DNA from: Achromobacter deleyi
GTDB taxonomy: Bacteria > Pseudomonadota > Gammaproteobacteria > Burkholderiales > Burkholderiaceae_B
NCBI RefSeq assembly: GCF_016127315.1
Contig: NZ_CP065997.1
Location: forward strand, 5,890,001 to 5,954,000
Reading direction: 5' to 3'
DNA length: 64,000 nt
Shown here: piece after piece, positions 36,756-44,492 of the stretch
Layout: every line of letters begins with the position of its first letter
Numbering within the stretch: position 1 is the stretch's first letter
Translations under genes and position numbers: made by a program
Notes under the pieces: model-generated
What the model saw: the letters and a program-made list of their open reading frames with translations, nothing else
Database searches by the model: none
Told to the model about the DNA's origin: nothing

Positions 36756-37786
36756 ACCCGCTTGCGGATCAGGGCACTAGCATGGCGGCCGGATCGAAAG
36801 GCCCATGGGCGGTCGCCGTCACCGGCGTGGGCGCGATCATCGGCCAAGGCATCGTCAAGAGCTTGCGGCAATGCAAGTATCAGGTGCGCATCATCGGTAT
36901 CGACCGTAGCGCCGACTCGCCCGGCCCCCGGTTTTGCGACGCGTTCGAACAGAAGCCCGATGCGCCGGAAGACAGCCAAGCCTATCTGGATTACTGGACC
37001 CATATCGTCCATACCCATGGCATCCGATTGATCCTGCCCGGCTTGGAAATCGATGTGGCCTTTTTCGACCGGCATCGGGAATTGTTCACGAACCTGGGCG
37101 TGCGGCTCGCGCTGAATACCACCGAACTCATCGCAAAAACCAGCGACAAGTGGGATTTCGGCCTCGAATTGGGCGCTTTCGGCTACCCCTCGATTCCTTC
37201 GGCACGCCCGACGTCCTGGGTCGACGCCGTCGAACGCCTCGGCCCACCGCCATTGCTCCTCAAACCCCGGCGGGGCAACGGCTCGCGGGGCATCCACGTG
37301 CTTGAAGACGAAACCGATTTTGCCTACTGGCAACGCAAGGCCGGATCCGCCTGGATGTTGCAACGCATCGTCGGTAGCGACCAGGAAGAATACACGGTTG
37401 GCGTTTTCGGGCTCGGCGGCGTTCGATGGCTGGGCCCCCTGATATTCCGGAGGCGCCTGTCGACCGCCGGCAATACACTGGTCGCCGAAGTGGTAAATGA
37501 GCATCCCGTCATCGAGGCCGCCCTCGACAGACTGTGCCAGTACTTCAAACCGTGGGGCCCAACCAATTTCCAGTTCAGAGTGGAAAACGGCACCGCCTTC
37601 CTGCTGGAAATCAATCCGCGCTTTTCCAGCAGCAACTCGTTGCGGACGGCATTCGGCTTCAACGAAGCGGAGATGGCGATCGAACTGTACCTGCTGGACC
37701 GGGAGCCTGACGCTCCCCGTATCCACCCCGGCAAGGCCTGGCGCTACACCGAGGATTTCGTGACTCATGCTGGCCATCCTCTCTGA
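36752..37786 (+). CDS. ATP-grasp ligase (PylC/CarB-like)
   Basis: 344 residues. A Rossmann-like N-terminus (AVTGVGAIIGQGIVKSLRQC) precedes the ATP-grasp fold, with LLLKPRRGNGSRGIHVLED as the glycine-rich loop and the Mg-binding FLLEINPRFSSSNSLRTAFG. Enzymes of this type activate a carboxylate as acyl phosphate and join it to an amine. In this operon a likely acceptor is the 4-amino group made by the DegT enzyme, giving an amino-acyl or acyl-amido sugar; that is inference. It overlaps both neighbours, by 4 and 20 bases. Confidence 0.85.
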   Translation: MNPLADQGTSMAAGSKGPWAVAVTGVGAIIGQGIVKSLRQCKYQVRIIGIDRSADSPGPRFCDAFEQKPDAPEDSQAYLDYWTHIVHTHGIRLILPGLEIDVAFFDRHRELFTNLGVRLALNTTELIAKTSDKWDFGLELGAFGYPSIPSARPTSWVDAVERLGPPPLLLKPRRGNGSRGIHVLEDETDFAYWQRKAGSAWMLQRIVGSDQEEYTVGVFGLGGVRWLGPLIFRRRLSTAGNTLVAEVVNEHPVIEAALDRLCQYFKPWGPTNFQFRVENGTAFLLEINPRFSSSNSLRTAFGFNEAEMAIELYLLDREPDAPRIHPGKAWRYTEDFVTHAGHPL

Positions 37787-38465
37787 CATCCACGGCAACC
37801 TGCCCGCGCTGCAGGCCGTGGTCGCGGATGCCCGGGCACAGGGCTGCACCCGCTATCTTTCGCTCGGCGACGTCGCCGGCTATTACGCCGAGCCGGGCGC
37901 CTGCATCGACCTGCTGCGCGAACTGGACGCGCCCAACGTGCTGGGCAACCACGACAGCTACATCACCCTGGATGAGAACTGCCCACGTTCGCGCGTGGTC
38001 ACCCAGATCATCGATTTCCAGAAGACCCTGCTCAGCAAGGAGCAGGTGGACTGGCTCAAGGCCTCGCATCCGTTCATCCGCCAGGACGGCATCCTGTTCG
38101 TGCACGGCGGTCCCGAGGATCCCCGCGACCAGTATCTGTACACGATCAGCCGCGACAAGATCCCGGCTGACGTGCGCCTGCTGTTTTCGGGGCATACCCA
38201 CGTCCAGGTGCTGGCCGATTTCGGCGCACAGCGCTATTGCAACCCGGGGTCCGTCGGCCAGCCACGCGACGGCAACAGCAAGGCGGCCTACGCCATCCTC
38301 GACGACGACCGGATACGGCTGCGCCGCGTGGCGTACGACATCGACCGCACCGCGCAGGCGATGAAGGACGCAGGCTTCGAGCCGTTCTGCTACGAAAACC
38401 TCTACAAAGGCGCCCAGATCGGCGGCAGGGTCGATCGCGTCAACATCACCCATACCTCTGAGTAG
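37767..38465 (+). CDS. Calcineurin-like metallophosphoesterase
   Basis: 232 residues with the full metal-binding set: ILSDIHGN, SLGDVAGYYAEPG, LGNHDSYI, FVHGGPEDPRD and SGHTHVQ. It resembles the YfcE/MJ0936 family of small phosphodiesterases. Its start lies 20 bases inside the ATP-grasp gene, so it is translated from the same message. A phosphatase or phosphodiesterase in a sugar cluster could remove a phosphate from an acyl or sugar intermediate, or clear CDP or by-products. Which of these applies cannot be told. Confidence 0.87.
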   Translation: MLAILSDIHGNLPALQAVVADARAQGCTRYLSLGDVAGYYAEPGACIDLLRELDAPNVLGNHDSYITLDENCPRSRVVTQIIDFQKTLLSKEQVDWLKASHPFIRQDGILFVHGGPEDPRDQYLYTISRDKIPADVRLLFSGHTHVQVLADFGAQRYCNPGSVGQPRDGNSKAAYAILDDDRIRLRRVAYDIDRTAQAMKDAGFEPFCYENLYKGAQIGGRVDRVNITHTSE

Positions 38466-38472
38466 ACACACC

Positions 38473-39255
38473 ATGGACGCAATCCAGCAGTTCAAAAGCG
38501 AAGTACAGGCGAACATCCAGCGGCTGGGCCAGGATCCGGCGCTGGCCGCCGACACCCTCGCATGGATGATCAAGGCAGGCACCGTCGGCGCCTATACCTA
38601 TAACTTTCAGTGGCTTGGCCGGCCCATCATCCAGTATCCGCAGGACATCCACGCGATGCAGGAACTGATCTGGGCGACGCGTCCGGACGTCATCGTCGAG
38701 ACCGGCATCGCGCACGGCGGTTCGCTGATCCTCAGCGCGTCCATGCTGGCGCTGCTCGACTATTGCGACGCCCAGGTCAACGGCACGCCACTGTTCCCCG
38801 GCAAGTCGAACCGCCGCGTCGTCGGCGTCGACATCGATATCCGCGCCCACAACCGCCAGGAAATCGAAGCCCATCCGCTGAGCCACCTGATCACGCTGAT
38901 CCAGGGATCCAGCATTGCTCCCGACATCGTCGACCAGGTACGCCAGGCGGTCGGCGACGCCAAGCGGGTATTGGTGTGCCTGGACTCCAATCACACCCAC
39001 GACCATGTGCTGGCCGAACTGCAGGCCTATGCGCCGATGACGTCCGTCGGCAGCTACTGCGTGGTCTTCGACACGGTGATCGAAGACATGCCGGCCGAGC
39101 TCTGCGCCCATCGCCCGTGGGGCCAGGGCAACAGCCCGAAATCGGCGGTCCGTGCCTGGTTGCCGCAGCACCCCGAGTTCGAGCAGGACCTGGCGCTGCA
39201 GCACAAGCTGCAGATCACCGTGGCCCAGGACGGTTTTCTGAAGCGCGTACGCTAG
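38473..39255 (+). CDS. CmcI/rhamnosyl O-methyltransferase family protein
   Basis: 260 residues. NFQWLGRPIIQYPQDIHAMQ, VIVETGIAHGGSLILSASML and RVVGVDIDIRAHNR define the CmcI (cephalosporin hydroxylase-like) SAM methyltransferase family. LVCLDSNHTHDHVLAELQAY follows. Members in glycan clusters O-methylate deoxysugars. It is the last gene of the row, 7 bp after the phosphoesterase, and so may add the final O-methyl cap. Downstream, 39286-39312 forms a strong hairpin. Confidence 0.87.
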   Translation: MDAIQQFKSEVQANIQRLGQDPALAADTLAWMIKAGTVGAYTYNFQWLGRPIIQYPQDIHAMQELIWATRPDVIVETGIAHGGSLILSASMLALLDYCDAQVNGTPLFPGKSNRRVVGVDIDIRAHNRQEIEAHPLSHLITLIQGSSIAPDIVDQVRQAVGDAKRVLVCLDSNHTHDHVLAELQAYAPMTSVGSYCVVFDTVIEDMPAELCAHRPWGQGNSPKSAVRAWLPQHPEFEQDLALQHKLQITVAQDGFLKRVR

Positions 39256-39285
39256 CCGGCACCTCGGCATTCCGCCCGACATGCC

Positions 39286-39312
39286 GGGGCGCCAGCGCAA
39301 CGCTGGCGTCCC
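39286..39312 (+). terminator. Strong GC hairpin after the glycan operon
   Basis: GGGGCGCCAGCG (39286-39297), CAA loop, CGCTGGCGTCCC (39301-39312); 12 pairs with one G-T. No T-run follows. It comes 30 bp after the last operon gene, so it may mark the transcript end. Confidence 0.45.
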
Positions 39313-39450
39313 GATGCGTGGGTTCGCTCGCGTCCCGGGCACGCCGAATCTACGCCGAGACCCGTTTTTTCCCAGCTGTTCGGGCTATGCCCCGAAGAGG
39401 CCGTCCTTCATAATTCAACACAGCCGTTTTGTATCTATATTTTTCCTAAT

Positions 39451-40305
39451 ATGACCACCCCTCGACTCGATCCACTTGCTACGCAGCACGATGGCACCCC
39501 GGATTCCGAGCATGAGGGGCCGGAGGATCCGCAGACGGCGCGCCTGCGCGACGAAAACCGCGCCCTGCGCGAGCTGCTGGCGGCGCAGGTGCAGGCCTCG
39601 ATCCCGCGGCCCGGCCTGTTCAAGCGGCTGGGCTGGGCGCTGATCAGCGCGCCCGGCGCCGCCCTGGTGGGCTGGCGCAGCCTGATCGGCCGCGAGGACG
39701 CCACCCCGATTACCGGCAAGCGCGTGGGCTACGCCACCCTGACCGTCCTCTATACGCTGGCGATCTATGGCGCGCTGGTGTTGCTGGTGGTGTCCTGGAG
39801 CACGCCCAATGCCGCGCGCACCGGCGTGCACGCCGCCGGGCCGGTGCGGGTGCCGCTCGACGCGCCCCAGGGGGCCGGCCAGGAGCCGGCGAGCCCCATC
39901 GCCCCGGCCAACGGGAACAGCGGCGACGGCGCCGCCACGCCTCCCAAGGAAACCGAGCCGCCCCCCGCCCCGGCGCAGGCGCCGCATGGCGCGCCCCAGG
40001 AGGACGACCCGGAAACGACCGTGCCGGCCGGCCATGCCGACAGTCCGGCCGCGCGCCCCGCCGCCCCCGCGGGCGCCAATGCCGCGCCGGCAGCTACGCC
40101 AGGCACGCCCAAGCCGACGCTGCGGATTACCGAGATCCCCGCCGAGAATCCCCTGGCCTGGCTCGACAGCCTGAAGACCGAGCTGGCGCGCTGCGCGTCC
40201 CTGGGCTTTTTCGACCGCCCCGATTGCGCCTGGGCCGCGCGCAAGCAATATTGCGGCCCCAACCGGGGCTGGGGCGCGGTCAAGGAATGCCCGCCGCAGC
40301 CTTGA
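39451..40305 (+). CDS. Single-span membrane protein with Pro/Ala-rich linker, unknown function
   Basis: 284 residues. A charged N-terminal part with coiled-coil potential (TARLRDENRALRELLAAQVQ) precedes a membrane helix at about 93-113 (YATLTVLYTLAIYGALVLLVV). A long Pro/Ala/Gly-rich periplasmic linker runs to about residue 215. The small C-terminal domain has four Cys (LARCASLGFF, RPDCAWAARKQYCG, VKECPPQP) that could form disulphides. I do not recognise a family function. It lies just outside the glycan operon, 195 bp away, behind an AT-rich leader. Confidence 0.75.
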   Translation: MTTPRLDPLATQHDGTPDSEHEGPEDPQTARLRDENRALRELLAAQVQASIPRPGLFKRLGWALISAPGAALVGWRSLIGREDATPITGKRVGYATLTVLYTLAIYGALVLLVVSWSTPNAARTGVHAAGPVRVPLDAPQGAGQEPASPIAPANGNSGDGAATPPKETEPPPAPAQAPHGAPQEDDPETTVPAGHADSPAARPAAPAGANAAPAATPGTPKPTLRITEIPAENPLAWLDSLKTELARCASLGFFDRPDCAWAARKQYCGPNRGWGAVKECPPQP

Positions 40306-40408
40306 TGCCGGCGCCAGCGCCGGAAAATTCCGCCGCGATGCCGCAAACTTTGCGATAATCGTTCAATCCCGGGCTTCGGTCCGGACAGCCTTCCACAGGA
40401 CACCCGCC

Positions 40409-40603
40409 ATGGATCTTTCCATCAGCAACACCGTGAACACCGGCCTGGCCATGCGCGACGCGCAGCTGATGCAGGAAGTCCAGGCTCGCGTCACCAAGAA
40501 AGCCATCAACGCCCAGGCCGACACCGTCGCCACGCTGATGCAATCGCTGCCGGTGGTCGCCATCGACGGCAAGATCGGCACCCGCATCAATACCCAGGCG
40601 TAA
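40409..40603 (+). CDS. Small YjfB-family putative motility protein
   Basis: 64 residues (MDLSISNTVNTGLAMRDAQL ... INTQA) with an AGGA ribosome-binding site eight bases upstream. The sequence matches the YjfB family of short proteins, often listed as putative motility proteins. Its function is unknown. Location near the flagellar and glycan genes agrees with that label. I found no convincing sigma-28 promoter upstream; GATAAT at 40354-40359 could be a -10 but has no partner -35. Confidence 0.75.
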   Translation: MDLSISNTVNTGLAMRDAQLMQEVQARVTKKAINAQADTVATLMQSLPVVAIDGKIGTRINTQA

Positions 40604-40666
40604 CCGCCCCGGCACTCGCCGCCGCGCCCTTCTCCCTTCCGCTTTTCCCGTCTTCGCCAGGGGCCG

Positions 40667-41575
40667 TCAGGCCTCCAGGTGGCTGCGCATCAATTCCTCG
40701 AACCATTCCAGAAAGACCGCCAGCCGGCGCGAACGCTGCCGCCGGTGCGGATAGAGCAGCGTCACCGGCATGAGCGCGGCGCGATGCGCCGGCATGATTT
40801 CCACCAGTTCGCCGGCATCCAGCAGGTCCTGCACGTCGAAGCGCGGAATCTGGATCAGCCCCAGGCCCGCCAGGCAGCAGGCGATATAGCTTTCGGCGTT
40901 GTTGACCACCACCCGGCTGGGCACCGCGATGGCCTGGCGGCCGCCGTCGCCGGCCGCCACCTCCCAGGGCAGTTCGCGGCCCGTGGTCGGCGAGGCGTAT
41001 CCCACCATCCAGTGCTCTCCCGGCAGTTCCTGCGGCGCCCGTGGCACGCCGCGCTCGCGCAGGTAGGCGGGGCTGGCGCAGTTGATCAGGGCGATGCCGC
41101 CCAATGGCCGCGACACCAGGCTGCTGTCATGCAGCGCGCCGACGCGCACCGCGCAGTCGACGCCCTCCTGGATCAGGTCGATGGCGCGGTCGCTGGAGCC
41201 CAACGACAGTTGCAGCCGCGGATGGCGGCGCAGCAGGCCCGGCAGCGCCGGCGCCACCAGGCGGCGCGCGATGCGGCTGGGCACGTCGACGATGAGCCGC
41301 CCGGAAACCTGGCGCTGGCTTTGCTGGAACAGGTGGTCGATGTCCTCGACCTCGGACAGCAGCGGCCGCAGGCGCTCCAGCAACTGGGCGCCGTCGGCGG
41401 TCAGGCGCACCTGGCGCGTGGTCCGGTGCAGCAGCCGCGCGCCCAGTTGGGCCTCCAGCTGCTGGACTGCGGCCGAGACGGAAGCGCGCGGCAGCTCCAG
41501 CGCATTGGCGGCCTTGATGAAGCTGCCCATCTCCGCCACCTGCGCGAAGACGCGGTACTGTTCGAATCTGTCCAT
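40667..41575 (-). CDS. LysR-type transcriptional regulator
   Basis: 302 residues. The winged helix-turn-helix is MDRFEQYRVFAQVAEMGSFI, KAANALELPRASVSAAVQQL, LEAQLGARLLHRTTRQVRLT. The effector domain follows from about residue 90 (GRLIVDVPSRIARRLVAPAL). It is closest in style to the CrgA/PecT-like LysR group, which often controls a neighbouring oxidoreductase. The SDR gene at 41744 is upstream on the same strand, 168 bp away, rather than divergent. Target and inducer are unknown. Confidence 0.92.
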   Translation of the reverse strand: MDRFEQYRVFAQVAEMGSFIKAANALELPRASVSAAVQQLEAQLGARLLHRTTRQVRLTADGAQLLERLRPLLSEVEDIDHLFQQSQRQVSGRLIVDVPSRIARRLVAPALPGLLRRHPRLQLSLGSSDRAIDLIQEGVDCAVRVGALHDSSLVSRPLGGIALINCASPAYLRERGVPRAPQELPGEHWMVGYASPTTGRELPWEVAAGDGGRQAIAVPSRVVVNNAESYIACCLAGLGLIQIPRFDVQDLLDAGELVEIMPAHRAALMPVTLLYPHRRQRSRRLAVFLEWFEELMRSHLEA

Positions 41576-41743
41576 GCTCCTCCGGCTGGCGCGCGCGCCC
41601 GCGGCACGGCGCCGCCCATGACAGCATAGCCGGTACGCCGGCCGTCGCGCAGTGCCGGCGGTGGCACAGCGCCAGCGTTGGCGGGCGCCCGGCGTGTGCC
41701 GCCACGGGCCGTCGCGATGGCGATGCCCGGGCGGTGGCGGCGA

Positions 41744-42517
41744 TCACTTGGTGGTGTAGCCGCCGTTGATCAGGATGGTCTGCCCGGTGATCCACCAGCC
41801 ATCGCTGACCAGGTGGCGGATGAACGGCACCACGTCCTCGATGTCGGTCAGGCCGGTCCTGGAGAACGGCGACAGCGCGGCGGCGGTCTTGTGATACGCG
41901 ACGGCATCGGCGCCTTCGGCCGGATAGAAGAACGGCGTGTCCATCGGGCCCGGCCCCACCGCCGTCACCGAGATGCCGCGCGCGCCGAACTCCTTGGCGG
42001 CGGCCCGGGTGTAGTGCTCGACCGGCGCCTTGGAGCCGGCATAGGCGGCGTAGAACGGCGTGAACGCGCCCAGCAGCGAGGTCACCAGGGTGCAGACCTT
42101 GCCGTTGTCGTTGACGTGGCGGCCGGCCTCCTTGAGAAAGAAGAACGCCGTCTTGGCGTTGACCGCGCTCATCTCGTCGTACTCGGCTTCGCTGATCTCG
42201 GTCAGCGGCTTCTTCAGTACCTTGCCGACGGTGTTGATGGCGATGTCGGGCCGTCCCACCGCCGCCACCGCGTCGGCGAACAGCTTCTCGACCGCGCCCG
42301 CGGTGGTCAGGTCGGCCTGCAACGCCACCGCCTTGGCGCCGGCGGCCTGGATCGCCGCCACGGTGGCGTCGGCGTCGGCCTTGGAGGCGGCGCTGTTGTA
42401 GTGGATGACGACGGCCTTGGCGCCCTGCTGCGCCAGGTCACGGGCGATCAGTCCGCCCAGGTTCTTGGCGCCGCCGGCGATCAGCGCGACTTTGCCCTTG
42501 ATGGAATGGTCTGCCAT
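41744..42517 (-). CDS. Short-chain dehydrogenase/reductase (SDR)
   Basis: 257 residues. The cofactor loop is VALIAGGAKNLGGLIARDLA, a GGxxxLGG variant of TGxxxGxG. NTVGKVLKKPLTEIS is the NNAG-like motif. The active site is SLLGAFTPFYAAYAGSK with Tyr-x-x-x-Lys. The C-terminal GQTILINGGYTTK is a classical SDR end. It probably reduces or oxidises a carbonyl/alcohol with NAD(P)H. The substrate cannot be deduced. The LysR gene downstream is a plausible regulator. Confidence 0.9.
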   Translation of the reverse strand: MADHSIKGKVALIAGGAKNLGGLIARDLAQQGAKAVVIHYNSAASKADADATVAAIQAAGAKAVALQADLTTAGAVEKLFADAVAAVGRPDIAINTVGKVLKKPLTEISEAEYDEMSAVNAKTAFFFLKEAGRHVNDNGKVCTLVTSLLGAFTPFYAAYAGSKAPVEHYTRAAAKEFGARGISVTAVGPGPMDTPFFYPAEGADAVAYHKTAAALSPFSRTGLTDIEDVVPFIRHLVSDGWWITGQTILINGGYTTK

Positions 42518-42621
42518 GGAAAATCTCCCGCATGTGTCGATGGAGATTCGATTCTAGGCAGCGGCGCCGCGCGGATCAGCCGGGCGCGCCCGGATGGATC
42601 ATCCAGGAAATCGTTCCAATG

Positions 42622-42657
42622 AAAAACAGCCCGAAGGCCGGGAGGCGCTTCGGGCTG
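42622..42657 (-). terminator. Terminator of the pyruvate dehydrogenase operon
   Basis: CAGCCCGAAG (42627-42636) pairs with CTTCGGGCTG (42648-42657). Read on the minus strand, the stem is followed by TTTTT (complement of 42622-42626), as expected for a Rho-independent terminator 45 bp after lpdA. Confidence 0.88.
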
Positions 42658-42701
42658 CGGTGCCTGCGTCCGGATGCGAAGATCCGGCCAGCCAGGGCGA
42701 T

Positions 42702-44480
42702 TTACTTCTTCTTCATCGGCGGCAGGTCGGTGCACACGCCTTCGGCCACTTCGGCCGCCATGCCCACCGATTCACCCAGCGTCGGGTGCGGGTGGATGGT
42801 CTTGGCGATGTCGATGACATCCGCGCCCATTTCCACGGCCAGCGCCACTTCGCTGATCAGGTCGCCGGCATGGGTGCCGACGATGCCGCCGCCCAGGATG
42901 CGGTGCGACTCGGCGTCGAACAGCAGCTTGGTGAAGCCTTCGTCGCGGCCGTTGGCGATGGCGCGGCCGGAGGCGGCCCACGGGAACACGCCCTTCTCGA
43001 CCTTGATGCCCTGCTTCTTGGCTTCGTCTTCGGTCAGGCCGACCCACGCCACTTCCGGATCGGTGTAGGCCACCGACGGGATCACGCGGGCGTCGAAGAA
43101 CGACTTCTGGCCGGCGGCGGCTTCGGCCGCCACGTGGCCTTCATGCACCGCCTTGTGCGCCAGCATCGGCTGGCCGACGACGTCGCCGATGGCGAAGATG
43201 TGCGGCACGTTGGTGCGCATCTGGCGATCGACCTCGATGAAGCCGCGGTCGGTCACGGCCACGCCGGCCTTGTCGGCGCCGATCTTCTTGCCATTGGGGC
43301 TGCGACCCACGGCCTGCAGCACCAGGTCGTAGCGTTGCGGCTCCTTCGGCGCGCCCTCGCCCTCGAAGGTGACGTAGATGCCGTCTTTCCTGGCTTCCGC
43401 GCCGACCGTCTTGGTCTTGAGCATGATGTTGTCGAAGCGGCCGGCGTTCTTCTTCTGCCAGACCTTGACCAGGTCGCGGTCGGCGCCCTGCATCAGGCCA
43501 TCCAGCATTTCCACCACGTCCAGGCGCGCGCCCAGCGTGGAGTACACCGTGCCCATTTCCAGCCCGATGATGCCGCCGCCGATGATCAGCATCTTCTTGG
43601 GGATTTCACGCAGCAGCAAGGCGCCGGTGGAATCGACGATGCGCTCGTCCTGCGGCAGGAACGGCAGCTTCACCGACTGGCTGCCGGCGGCGATGATGGC
43701 CTGCTTGAAGCGGATGGTCTGCGACTTGCCGTCGGCGCCCTTGACCGCCAGGTGGTTGGCATCGGCGAATTCGCCCACGCCGGTCACCACCGTGACCTTG
43801 CGCGCCTTGGCCATGCCGGCCAGGCCGCCGGTCAGCTTGGCGACCACGCTGTCCTTGTAGCCGCGCAGCTTGTCCAGGTCGATCTTGGGCTCGCCGAAGC
43901 TGATGCCGTGGGCGGCCAGCTCGCGCGCCTCGTCGATGATGGCGGCGTTGTGCAGCAGCGCCTTGGACGGGATGCAGCCCACGTTCAGGCAGACGCCGCC
44001 CAGCGTGGCGTAGCGTTCGACCAGCACCACGGACAGGCCGAGGTCGGCGGCGCGGAAGGCGGCGGAATAGCCGCCGGGGCCCGCGCCCAGCACCAGCATG
44101 TCGTATTCGGCGTCGGCCGAGCCCTTGAAGGTCGCGGCGGCGGGCGCCGCGGCGGCCGGCTTGGCCTCGGCCTTGGGGGCTTCGGCCTTCGGCGCGTCGG
44201 CCTTGGGCGCGTCCTTGGCGGCCGGCGCGGCGGCGGCATCGGCCGCTTCCACTTCGAGCACCACGGCGCCTTCGGCGACCTTGTCGCCGACCTTGACCGC
44301 GATCGACTTCACCACCCCGCCCTGCGAGGCGGGGATTTCCATCGAGGCCTTGTCGGATTCGACGGTAATCAGGCTTTGCTCGGCCTTGATCGTATCGCCC
44401 ACGGCGACCAGCACCTCGATGACTTCGACTTCCTTGAAGTCACCGATGTCCGGCACTTTGATTTGAACGGTATTGCTCAT
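42702..44480 (-). CDS. lpdA: Dihydrolipoamide dehydrogenase (E3) with N-terminal lipoyl domain
   Basis: 592 residues, longer than plain E3 (about 475) because residues 1-80 form a lipoyl domain with Lys in [10 protein letters not shown]. After a Lys/Ala/Pro linker (about 85-120) the FAD domain starts at [20 protein letters not shown]. The redox disulphide is [16 protein letters not shown]. The C-terminal catalytic His-Glu motif is [12 protein letters not shown]3 reoxidises dihydrolipoamide with NAD+. The lipoyl domain is almost identical to the first lipoyl domain of aceF, suggesting recent duplication or gene conversion. It is the last gene of aceE-aceF-lpdA. Confidence 0.96.
   Translation of the reverse strand: MSNTVQIKVPDIGDFKEVEVIEVLVAVGDTIKAEQSLITVESDKASMEIPASQGGVVKSIAVKVGDKVAEGAVVLEVEAADAAAAPAAKDAPKADAPKAEAPKAEAKPAAAAPAAATFKGSADAEYDMLVLGAGPGGYSAAFRAADLGLSVVLVERYATLGGVCLNVGCIPSKALLHNAAIIDEARELAAHGISFGEPKIDLDKLRGYKDSVVAKLTGGLAGMAKARKVTVVTGVGEFADANHLAVKGADGKSQTIRFKQAIIAAGSQSVKLPFLPQDERIVDSTGALLLREIPKKMLIIGGGIIGLEMGTVYSTLGARLDVVEMLDGLMQGADRDLVKVWQKKNAGRFDNIMLKTKTVGAEARKDGIYVTFEGEGAPKEPQRYDLVLQAVGRSPNGKKIGADKAGVAVTDRGFIEVDRQMRTNVPHIFAIGDVVGQPMLAHKAVHEGHVAAEAAAGQKSFFDARVIPSVAYTDPEVAWVGLTEDEAKKQGIKVEKGVFPWAASGRAIANGRDEGFTKLLFDAESHRILGGGIVGTHAGDLISEVALAVEMGADVIDIAKTIHPHPTLGESVGMAAEVAEGVCTDLPPMKKK
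44221..44480 (-). repeat. Lipoyl-domain DNA repeat, copy in lpdA
   Basis: About 260 bp encoding the first 87 residues of lpdA are nearly identical in bases to the start of aceF at 45892-46151. Differences are mostly synonymous. Confidence 0.85.
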
Positions 44481-44492
44481 AGGGCTCCCCGT

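Noticed and set aside
40351..40359. TGCGATAA/GATAAT as a sigma-28 or sigma-70 promoter of the YjfB-like gene
   Set aside because: The -10-like bases are good, but no acceptable -35 lies at the right spacing for either sigma factor.
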